A stretch of DNA of 5,295 nucleotides. Source: Desulfobacula sp. Lineage in GTDB: Bacteria > Desulfobacterota > Desulfobacteria > Desulfobacterales > Desulfobacteraceae. The translations under genes and the position numbers were made by a program. Below the pieces are notes generated by a model. It worked only from the letters and a program-made list of their open reading frames with translations, searched no databases and had not been told where the DNA came from. How positions within the stretch are numbered: position 1 is the first letter of the stretch; each line of letters begins with the position of its first letter. Location of the stretch: positions 1-5,295 of the forward strand of contig JAOZRI010000177.1 in the NCBI GenBank assembly GCA_029940235.1, written 5' to 3'. This document shows positions 1 through 5,295 of the stretch, one piece after another.

Positions 1-273
1 GAGCTTGTAGAACTCATGACCACAAATCAAATGCATGGATTGAACAACAGCTTTTTTATGTCCTTTCTCATAAAGCTCTTTTAACACAGCATCAGGGTGT
101 TTGATTTGCACATTAGACTCCTGTGCAAGCTTTTGTTTAACCATCCTTGATGTATAAGCCCACACCACCTCATGGTCGGCAAATCTCTCTTTTATAATGC
201 TGTCAATAAAAGAATAGGTTTCAAGTGCTTTCGATGTTGTCCCAAAAGCTGCTAAAATAATAGGTAATTTCAT
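1..273 (-). CDS. cbiK: Sirohydrochlorin cobaltochelatase CbiK, N-terminal 91 residues (partial)
   Basis: CbiK inserts Co2+ into sirohydrochlorin, an early step of the anaerobic cobalamin pathway. Only the first 91 codons are present; the rest lies beyond the left edge. The visible part begins MKLPIILAAFGTTSKA, the glycine-rich first strand and turn of class II chelatases, and ends with VVQSMHLICGHEFYKL. That end aligns by eye with the segment of Salmonella CbiK carrying His83 and Glu89 (here His81 and Glu87; comparison from memory). The two catalytic histidines of the C-terminal half cannot be checked. There is no signal peptide, so this is a cytoplasmic form, unlike the periplasmic CbiK known from Desulfovibrio. 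The ATG at 271-273 is chosen because an in-frame TAA lies just upstream with no other start between; the ribosome binding site is weak (AAGAGTG). It lies 62 bases after the btuF-cbiZ stop and is probably in the same operon. CbiX or another chelatase is less likely. Confidence 0.87.
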   Translation of the reverse strand, partial: MKLPIILAAFGTTSKALETYSFIDSIIKERFADHEVVWAYTSRMVKQKLAQESNVQIKHPDAVLKELYEKGHKKAVVQSMHLICGHEFYKL

Positions 274-335
274 ACTTGAACACTCTTTTGAATTTTAAGA
301 ACAAAATATATTAATCTAATTTTTTTCATATCAGG

Positions 336-2336
336 CTAAAAATTCCTATTATAGACACCATTAAAAATAGCATTTAAAGCTGTTTTAATAACATAAGGCA
401 GCTCATTGGATTCCACAATCATTTGCTTTGTCTTTTTCATATTGTCATCACAAATTTCAAGAGCAATGGAGTCTGCAAACTTTTCAAAGGATGATATATC
501 TTTAATCAATCCTTTTTCATAATCATCGCTTAAAGAGAGTGCCATCTCCATAAAGCCTGCATATCTCGGGTTTAACAATAAATGTTCAACTTCTCCTGCA
601 AATTGATTTTTGCTGCGTTTGCAATTGGTTTGTTCCTTATCAACAAGGCTGAAGATTGTTATACCTCTTTTTTTAAGGCGTTGAAATATATTTCTTTTTT
701 CAGTGATTTTATTTTGTTTTGCAATGGCCTCTTTAACCCCTTTATATACGGCTTTTGCTATCAATTCTCCAAATTTGGTATGGCCTCCTGTACCTTTAAG
801 TATCTGCCCTGCTCCCTGGATAAGTGCCACATTATCTGTGCCTGTACCTGTTGCACGATATGCTCCATTTGCATAACTTGACCTTATATCCATATCAAGA
901 AGGGCTGCGGTTTTTGCTTCAGTTGCTGTTATGATGGCTCTTGTCATGGCTCTGTTGCTCATCTGCATATTAGACATGATAATAACATTGATTGTACCCG
1001 GCTCATAAAACCCCCCTTTATCCCTTCCCATTCTCATGGCATTGGAGTTTACTCCTGCTGTTACAAAAGCCCACACTTCAAGTTCTTTAAACTTCTCTTT
1101 TTTCACTGCAAGATTATTCATGTCGGCTCCGGTAATCAGAATACTTGTCTCATCCTGATCAAGATTTAAAGCCGAGCATATGCGTTTTCGGATCGAATCA
1201 ATGCCATGATCATGATCAACAAACCAGTTGGGCGGGGGAGTATAATGGTTGACAATTGTTTTAATATTGTTTTTCTGGCCTTCAAGGCTTGAAACCGTTG
1301 TTACAGGATTGTTAAATTCAATGACCAGGGTTCTGTTTTTAAAATCAAAAATGCTTGTTTCAGCAATTCTGATATCTTTGACATAATCAATATCACAATT
1401 AATTGTACGAATAGTGGTAATTTTGTTTTCAACTACCCTGTTTTCGCTGGATGCAAACAGGTCTCCATAAATCGAGGCTGCAAGCCATTGAACAAAATAG
1501 CCTGTATTGGTAGCAGCTCTACAGGTCAAATCACAGGGGAAATAATAAATTTGATGATTTTTCACAGCATCAACATCTTTCCAGCCAGGAAGGTTCAGGA
1601 TATTTTTTTCCAGTTCACTGTCTCTGCCGCAGCCATAAATAACCTGGGGATTAAATTGCATCCACTCCTCTTTTGAAACAGATATAATCTTGCCATTCCT
1701 GTTAAAATCATGGGGAATACCGCCTGCAAGAGTAATGATTTCATTTTGAAAGGAATCACTGCCCGGAGTCATAAGTTTGTCCCGACCCATAAGGCGCATA
1801 ACTCTTTTTCTTTTTGCAGGTACTATAAACCCAAGTTTTCTGGTGATTACATTAATTTGATCATAATTCTCTTTTTTAAGCAGCAAAGCTTTATCTTCTT
1901 TTTCAAAGATTTTCCCCATTAAAAGGAGATTGTCAAAACCATCAGATAGAGAAGATGCTCCAATTTCAACTGTTTTTATATCTCTATCTTTAAAATATTT
2001 TTTTACCTTGGAATGGAGATTGGAAACAAAAATTATATCGGGTTTAAGTTTTTCAATGGCTTGTATTGATGGATTGAAAAATCCTCCAACAATCTCAATT
2101 AAAGAATGTTCTGGTGAAAAAACAGTGTGATATGTCACTCCTTTAAGAGATGCCTGGGCTTCAAGTTTAAAAATAATTTCAGTAATTGTGGGCACCAGAG
2201 AAACAACCCGCATGGGTTTTGTTTCAATTATAAAGGTTTTACCTGCATCATCAGTAAATTTTACAGGGAAAGCAAAACAATTATGTATATATGAAAAACA
2301 TATAATCAAAAATATGATAAAACTGAATTTTCTCAT
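336..2336 (-). CDS. cbiZ: Exported BtuF-like cobamide-binding protein fused to CbiZ adenosylcobinamide amidohydrolase
   Basis: This is a 666-residue fusion. Residues 1-22 are a signal peptide (MRKF, a hydrophobic run, then CFA|FP). There is no lipobox. Residues 24-296 are a periplasmic binding domain of the BtuF/FhuD type. It has RVVSLVPTITE, whose Glu53 matches the conserved permease-docking Glu, a likely second docking Glu at 199, LAGG, and the NPQVIYGCGRD strand. Residues 310-543 are CbiZ, with VTAGVNSNAMRMG, PGTIN (446-450), TATEAK (470-475), ATGTGTDN (495-502) and GGHTKFGE (517-524). CbiZ cleaves adenosylcobinamide to adenosylcobyric acid and aminopropanol for salvage or remodelling. Residues 544-666 are an extension I do not recognise. 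AAGGA lies 9 bases before this ATG but only 3 before another in-frame ATG at 2340-2342, so 2336 is preferred; 2342 (668 residues) is possible. No BtuCD permease is visible. The gene follows btuB by about 60 bases. Domain calls are firm; periplasmic location is inference. Confidence 0.92.
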   Translation of the reverse strand: MRKFSFIIFLIICFSYIHNCFAFPVKFTDDAGKTFIIETKPMRVVSLVPTITEIIFKLEAQASLKGVTYHTVFSPEHSLIEIVGGFFNPSIQAIEKLKPDIIFVSNLHSKVKKYFKDRDIKTVEIGASSLSDGFDNLLLMGKIFEKEDKALLLKKENYDQINVITRKLGFIVPAKRKRVMRLMGRDKLMTPGSDSFQNEIITLAGGIPHDFNRNGKIISVSKEEWMQFNPQVIYGCGRDSELEKNILNLPGWKDVDAVKNHQIYYFPCDLTCRAATNTGYFVQWLAASIYGDLFASSENRVVENKITTIRTINCDIDYVKDIRIAETSIFDFKNRTLVIEFNNPVTTVSSLEGQKNNIKTIVNHYTPPPNWFVDHDHGIDSIRKRICSALNLDQDETSILITGADMNNLAVKKEKFKELEVWAFVTAGVNSNAMRMGRDKGGFYEPGTINVIIMSNMQMSNRAMTRAIITATEAKTAALLDMDIRSSYANGAYRATGTGTDNVALIQGAGQILKGTGGHTKFGELIAKAVYKGVKEAIAKQNKITEKRNIFQRLKKRGITIFSLVDKEQTNCKRSKNQFAGEVEHLLLNPRYAGFMEMALSLSDDYEKGLIKDISSFEKFADSIALEICDDNMKKTKQMIVESNELPYVIKTALNAIFNGVYNRNF

Positions 2337-2358
2337 CTGCATTTTTCCTTATTTGTTT

Positions 2359-2389
2359 ATTCAGCCAATCCTTGAAGAACTGGCTGAAT
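2359..2389 (-). repeat. Inverted repeat in the btuB / btuF-cbiZ gap
   Basis: ATTCAGCCA (2359-2367) and TGGCTGAAT (2381-2389) form a perfect 9-bp stem with a 13-base loop, filling half of the short gap between the btuB stop and the next ribosome binding site. Neither strand shows a T-run after the stem, so it is not a good intrinsic terminator. It could be a transcript-processing or 3'-end stabilising hairpin that sets receptor and binding-protein levels separately. That role is inference; the repeat is visible directly. Confidence 0.55.
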
Positions 2390-2400
2390 TCAGTTTAGTC

Positions 2401-4431
2401 TTAAAATTGATAGTTTACTGAGAAAAATATTGATCTTCCAGCACCAGGATACTCGGAGAGTGTCCCTGTTCCAGATTGGTCATAAAAAGTTTCAGCATAG
2501 GTATTATAACCTTTATCAAGAAGGTTATTGAGCTGGAATGATAATTTCCAGTTTTCTCCTATCTGCTGATTTGCTTTCAAATCAATTGTCCAATAGTCAC
2601 AAAGAGTCTCCTGGGGAGTTGTGTCTGTGCTTGAAGCATATACAGCAGGTCGGTCATCAGTATAACGGATAATACCGGTTATATCCAATCCAAAATCAAA
2701 CCAGTATGTAAGAGCTGCTTTAAAAAGATTTTTAGTTGTATAGCGGGCCTTTCGTTTTACACCCCCCTGTATCTGTTCATGTGCATCCGTATATGTATAA
2801 TCAAGTGATATAGTCATATTATTAAAAGGTTTGATTTTTGTACCAATTTCCCAGCCATCTGCTTCATATTCTGAAAGGTTGTCAGGCCTATAGAAAAAAT
2901 TGTTGTCAGGAGTCCATGCAATTTTATCATCTATATCCCATTTGAAATAAGTTAAAGAGATAAAGATTTTATTATCAGCAAATGTCTGTTCAATACTGGC
3001 ATCTGTATGCCAGCCAATTTCAGGCTTTAAATCTGGATTTCCCTCTGCCCCCATGCCAAAACCCCAGTCTTCTGTGGGCCAGAACAGATCATTTGGTGTT
3101 GGAGCTTTAAAGTGTTTGCCTGTATTTAATTTAAGAGTTGTTGTTTTAAAAGGGTTGACAATAAGTCCATATCTTGGAAGTATTTCACTTCCAAAACTGG
3201 AGTGTTCTTCATAACGAATACCCATTGTGCCCTTAATATATTTATTTGGCCGATATTGGACTTCCCCAAAAATACCTGTTGTATGAAGATCATTCTTACC
3301 TGTAAGTTTTGAGGATGCATTCCCAAAACCATCCAGAGTTGTGCTTGTATTTTCCCAATCATACTTTTTGTATTGAATTCCTGTAAGTAAGCTGACACCC
3401 TTAAACGGATTCAGTTCAGCACTTGCCTCGGCACCAAAAATTTCATTACCAACTTTTGAGAAACTGCCGGGCAGATTGCCTGGTGTCCAGGCACTGTAAT
3501 ATCTGGATAAATTATTGCTTTCCATATCAGAATAATCGGTTTGAATATTTAAACCAAGCCAGTCAAAGGGTTTGGCTTTAATATTAAGCACAAAATGTTT
3601 GTCTGTTGAACTCTGCTCATTCAGCAGGCTTGCTGACTCAGCATTATATACAGGAATTCCTCCCACAGAGAACAGAGGGGTTCCTGCTGGAGGTTCAGGC
3701 CCTGGCCTTCCACTTTCACTGTCAATATAATCACCATAAAGAGTGATATTGAATTTTTCTCCTTTATCCAACACAAATTTTAAAGAGATATCATTTTGCC
3801 TGAAATCAGAATTGTCCCGGAATCCGTCAGTGGCTGCTGTGTTTGCAGTTAGATAATAACCAAGATCTCCAAGAAAAAACATTCCGTGCTCTGCTGAAAT
3901 CTTATAATTATTTTCAGATCCATAACCTGCGGAAATTTTCAGATCAGTCTGATTCCGTTTTGGGCTCTTTGTGATAATATTTACAACACCACTCATTGCT
4001 CCAGAACCATATAAAACTGAGCCTGAGCCTTTCACAATTTCTATTTTCTCAATAGTGTTCATGGGGATTTTACCCACATCAGCTGTACCCAGTGAAGGTG
4101 AATTTGCAGTTATACCGTTGACAAGAACCTGGGTGCCATCAGCACCCATTCCCCGAATATGAATTGTCTGGGCTGCGCCACCGTAATTTCCTCTGGTGCG
4201 CCAGTCAATACCTGATTCAGATCCTAATAAATCGCCAACACTTGTGGCTGGAGATGCTTCTATATCCAGATCATCTATTAGAATTACAGAATTAGGTACA
4301 TCCTTGCGAAGTTCTCTTGTTTTTGTGGCAGTTACAACCACCTCATCCATTGTTGTGGCCTCTTCGGCAATTGACATACTTGCAAATACAAAGGAATAGA
4401 TAACAATACTTAAATAAACTAATTTTTTCAT
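2401..4431 (-). CDS. btuB: TonB-dependent outer-membrane receptor, BtuB-like (cobalamin/corrinoid uptake)
   Basis: This 676-residue outer-membrane receptor probably carries cobalamin and other corrinoids into the periplasm using TonB-ExbBD energy. Residues 1-22 are a signal peptide (cleavage SIA|EE). Residues 29-35, DEVVVTA, are a TonB box. The plug spans about 40-160, with IHIRGMGADGTQVLVNGI (90-107) and the hallmark IEIVKGSGSVLYGSGAMSGV (130-149). The rest is a beta-barrel of alternating aromatic strands, ending in a C-terminal Phe after FFSVNYQ, the usual signal for barrel assembly. It is somewhat longer than E. coli BtuB (about 614). The ATG at 4429-4431 has a good ribosome binding site, AGAGGGG. 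Sequence alone would not separate a B12 receptor from a siderophore receptor. The substrate call rests on the cobalamin riboswitch just upstream and the BtuF-CbiZ gene just downstream. The frame is intact, with no sign of decay. Confidence 0.92.
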   Translation of the reverse strand: MKKLVYLSIVIYSFVFASMSIAEEATTMDEVVVTATKTRELRKDVPNSVILIDDLDIEASPATSVGDLLGSESGIDWRTRGNYGGAAQTIHIRGMGADGTQVLVNGITANSPSLGTADVGKIPMNTIEKIEIVKGSGSVLYGSGAMSGVVNIITKSPKRNQTDLKISAGYGSENNYKISAEHGMFFLGDLGYYLTANTAATDGFRDNSDFRQNDISLKFVLDKGEKFNITLYGDYIDSESGRPGPEPPAGTPLFSVGGIPVYNAESASLLNEQSSTDKHFVLNIKAKPFDWLGLNIQTDYSDMESNNLSRYYSAWTPGNLPGSFSKVGNEIFGAEASAELNPFKGVSLLTGIQYKKYDWENTSTTLDGFGNASSKLTGKNDLHTTGIFGEVQYRPNKYIKGTMGIRYEEHSSFGSEILPRYGLIVNPFKTTTLKLNTGKHFKAPTPNDLFWPTEDWGFGMGAEGNPDLKPEIGWHTDASIEQTFADNKIFISLTYFKWDIDDKIAWTPDNNFFYRPDNLSEYEADGWEIGTKIKPFNNMTISLDYTYTDAHEQIQGGVKRKARYTTKNLFKAALTYWFDFGLDITGIIRYTDDRPAVYASSTDTTPQETLCDYWTIDLKANQQIGENWKLSFQLNNLLDKGYNTYAETFYDQSGTGTLSEYPGAGRSIFFSVNYQF

Positions 4432-4499
4432 TTCCCCTCTCTTTTTTAATAGTGTACTTTAAAATAAGCACAATTTTTATGGTCGGGGAGTTTTAAAAT

Positions 4500-4539
4500 A
4501 AAAAAACCCCGGACCGTTTATTTCAACCGATCCGGGGTT
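4500..4539 (-). terminator. Intrinsic terminator, likely expression platform of the cobalamin riboswitch
   Basis: AACCCCGGA (4505-4513) pairs exactly with TCCGGGGTT (4531-4539), and two further pairs follow after one mismatch. On the minus strand the stem is followed by seven T, an A, then four T. It lies about 60 bases after the B12 box and 70 bases before btuB, so it should stop transcription before the coding region. This is the expected arrangement for control by premature termination when cobalamin is bound. A convincing antiterminator is not obvious. The best candidate is weak: GATCT (4556-4560) pairing with GGATC (4529-4533) of the terminator's 5' arm. Confidence 0.85.
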
Positions 4540-4599
4540 GTCCCTTATTTCCTCAAGATCTCATTATATCCTCTTTTCCACGGAGAATACAGCAATTTG

Positions 4600-4767
4600 C
4601 CAGGCAGGTCTTCTGACTTGTGGATCATCCTAATTGCTTTGCCTTCCCATCAGTTTTTAACCGACAGTGACTTTTTAGTAAAGCTTTCGTCTCCACTTAC
4701 AGCGGCGGGCCCGTCCCTGATTTTCACAGGCGTTCCCTTTTAAGCACTTTCGCACCTGAACAGTTGG
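4600..4767 (-). ncRNA. Cobalamin (B12) riboswitch aptamer
   Basis: Read on the minus strand, the conserved elements of the cobalamin riboswitch family appear in order: AGGTGCG (4751-4757), AAAAGGGAA (4733-4741), a GCCTGTGAAAATCAGG hairpin (4716-4731), CCCGCCGCTGTAAG (4696-4709), GTCACTG (4665-4671), GGGAAGGC (4641-4648), and the B12 box AGTCAGAAGACCTGCC (4603-4618). It lies in the 5' leader of btuB and is followed by an intrinsic terminator, so adenosylcobalamin or a related cobamide should lower expression of the whole btuB, btuF-cbiZ, cbiK unit. The outer limits are approximate, since the closing P1 stem is hard to fix by eye. Confidence 0.96.
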
Positions 4768-4768
4768 A

Positions 4769-4797
4769 TAAATATTCTAAACAGAGGAAAAAGTCAA
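4769..4797 (-). promoter_or_regulatory. Candidate sigma70-type promoter for the riboswitch-btuB transcript
   Basis: TTGACT (4792-4797) is a 5-of-6 match to the -35 consensus. Seventeen bases later comes TATTTA (4769-4774), a poor -10 that keeps only the TAT. Initiation 6-8 bases further on would start the RNA just before the aptamer, which is where a promoter is required. Position and -35 are good; the weak -10 keeps confidence moderate. Confidence 0.42.
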
Positions 4798-4859
4798 TGG
4801 GAATTGGAACAATTAAAAATGAAAAATTATTGTGGTTAGTGTTGGTGATTTTGATACAA

Positions 4860-4896
4860 TCAGCAAAGCAACCAAACTTATGGGCTGCTTTGCTGA
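4860..4896 (-). terminator. Stem-loop terminator after the carboxymuconolactone decarboxylase-family gene
   Basis: TCAGCAAAGCA (4860-4870) pairs perfectly with TGCTTTGCTGA (4886-4896). A G-U pair and two G-C pairs extend the stem inward to a 9-base loop. It begins 37 bases after the stop at 4934-4936. On the minus strand it is followed only by TTGTATC, so the U-tract is poor, while the plus strand has a somewhat T-richer tail (CTATTATTT). It most likely ends the upstream gene's transcript and insulates the B12 operon from it. Confidence 0.55.
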
Positions 4897-4933
4897 CTAT
4901 TATTTGATAGGGATATTACGTGTGACCTTCAGG

Positions 4934-5295
4934 TTATGCTTCATCTCGTTCTTCAAGAACACTCTTGAGGGCAGACAGTGCAGTGTTTGCAGCAGGTACA
5001 CCACCGTAGATGCTGGTTTGAAAAATTACTTCTGCAATCTCATCTTTTGTACAGCCAACATTCAAGGCTGCATGGATATGCAGTTTAAGTTCATCTGGTT
5101 TTGAAAGAACTGTTAAAGCCGCCACTGTAACAAGTTGTCTTGTTTGATGGGGTATTTTTTCCCTGGAATACATCTGGCCTGTGATATACAATGACATATC
5201 CTTTGCAAGACCCTTGTCAAAATATTTCCACAGATTATACGGCTTATCCTCATCTTTTACAGTGGAGAAATAAAGTTTTGCAGTTTCACCTGTTT
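4934..5295 (-). CDS. Carboxymuconolactone decarboxylase (CMD) family protein, C-terminal part (partial)
   Basis: The frame stays open to the right edge, giving 119 residues and lacking the true start. An ATG at 5195-5197 is internal: the CMD-like sequence continues upstream of it (YNLWKYFDKGLAKD). The family core is clear: TRQLVTVAALTVLSKPDELK, then LHIHAALNVGCTKDEIAEVI, then SIYGGVPAANTAL. This is closest by eye to gamma-carboxymuconolactone decarboxylases (PcaC type). The AhpD-type CxxC redox pair is absent and there is one Cys in the visible part, so a peroxidase or disulfide role is unlikely. The family includes many proteins of unknown substrate, and nothing here shows a protocatechuate pathway. 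A stem-loop, then the promoter and riboswitch, separate it from the B12 genes, so it is probably a neighbour rather than a member of that operon. Family assignment is firm; function is open. Confidence 0.88.
   Translation of the reverse strand, partial: TGETAKLYFSTVKDEDKPYNLWKYFDKGLAKDMSLYITGQMYSREKIPHQTRQLVTVAALTVLSKPDELKLHIHAALNVGCTKDEIAEVIFQTSIYGGVPAANTALSALKSVLEERDEA

Noticed and set aside
582..881. Plus-strand open frame of 99 codons opposite the CbiZ region, with hydrophobic, Cys-rich translation
   Set aside because: It overlaps the conserved CbiZ motifs on the minus strand and resembles no family. The hydrophobic look arises from reading the complement of a Lys/Glu-rich sequence.
2265..2336. 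Possible lipoprotein signal in the BtuF-CbiZ fusion because of a Cys near the cleavage site
   Set aside because: The residues before that Cys are IHN, which does not fit a lipobox; CFA|FP fits ordinary signal peptidase I cleavage.
3126..3398. Minus-strand open frame of 90 codons inside the receptor gene in another frame
   Set aside because: It is fully inside the btuB barrel region, with no ribosome binding site of note and no recognisable family.
4451..4480. TTGTGC ... TATTAA on the minus strand just before btuB, a possible riboswitch-independent promoter
   Set aside because: Matches are only 3 of 6 and 4 of 6 with 16-base spacing in a very AT-rich leader, which is no better than chance.
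4563..4568. Perfect TATAAT on the minus strand between riboswitch and terminator, a possible second promoter
   Set aside because: At 17-base spacing the -35 position reads TGTATT, a very poor match. There is no extended -10 TG, and a start here would still meet the terminator.
4551..4575. Three-codon frame (ATG AGA TCT TGA) with an AGAGGA ribosome binding site between riboswitch and terminator, a possible leader peptide
   Set aside because: It is too short to judge and has no regulatory codons; it is most likely chance in an AT-rich leader.
4832..5104. Plus-strand open frame of 90 codons opposite the CMD-family gene
   Set aside because: It is antisense to a clear family match and runs through the stem-loop. 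Its composition is Cys/Phe-rich, as expected for a shadow frame.

Overview
The window looks like part of a vitamin B12 (cobamide) uptake, salvage and synthesis operon from an AT-rich, Gram-negative, probably anaerobic bacterium. An outer-membrane TonB-dependent receptor and signal peptides point to a diderm. The CbiK-type cobaltochelatase belongs to the anaerobic (early cobalt insertion) corrin pathway. Together with the low GC, this resembles Desulfobacterota such as Desulfobacterales. The taxonomic placement is inference, because nothing in the window is a taxonomic marker.

Every gene I can support is on the minus strand, so transcription runs from high to low coordinates. At the right edge (4934-5295) is the 3' part of a carboxymuconolactone decarboxylase-family gene, closed by a strong stem-loop (4860-4896). 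The 502-base stretch from 4432 to 4933 has no convincing gene. It holds, in transcription order, that stem-loop, a candidate sigma70-type promoter (4769-4797), a clear cobalamin riboswitch (about 4600-4767), an intrinsic terminator that is the likely expression platform (4500-4539), and the btuB ribosome binding site.

The controlled genes follow. They are a BtuB-like outer-membrane receptor (2401-4431), then a three-part protein (336-2336) joining a signal peptide and BtuF-like periplasmic cobamide-binding domain to a CbiZ adenosylcobinamide amidohydrolase domain and an unassigned C-terminal extension, then the start of cbiK (1-273), which runs off the left edge. Gaps between these genes are about 60 bases with no convincing terminator, so they are probably one transcript.

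Proposed logic: when B12 is scarce the riboswitch lets transcription through. The receptor then brings corrinoids across the outer membrane, and the BtuF domain captures them in the periplasm. The fused CbiZ domain could trim incomplete or unsuitable corrinoids to cobyric acid. CbiK and probably further genes beyond the left edge supply the de novo pathway. The most unusual element is the CbiZ enzyme placed behind a secretion signal, which predicts periplasmic salvage or remodelling chemistry.
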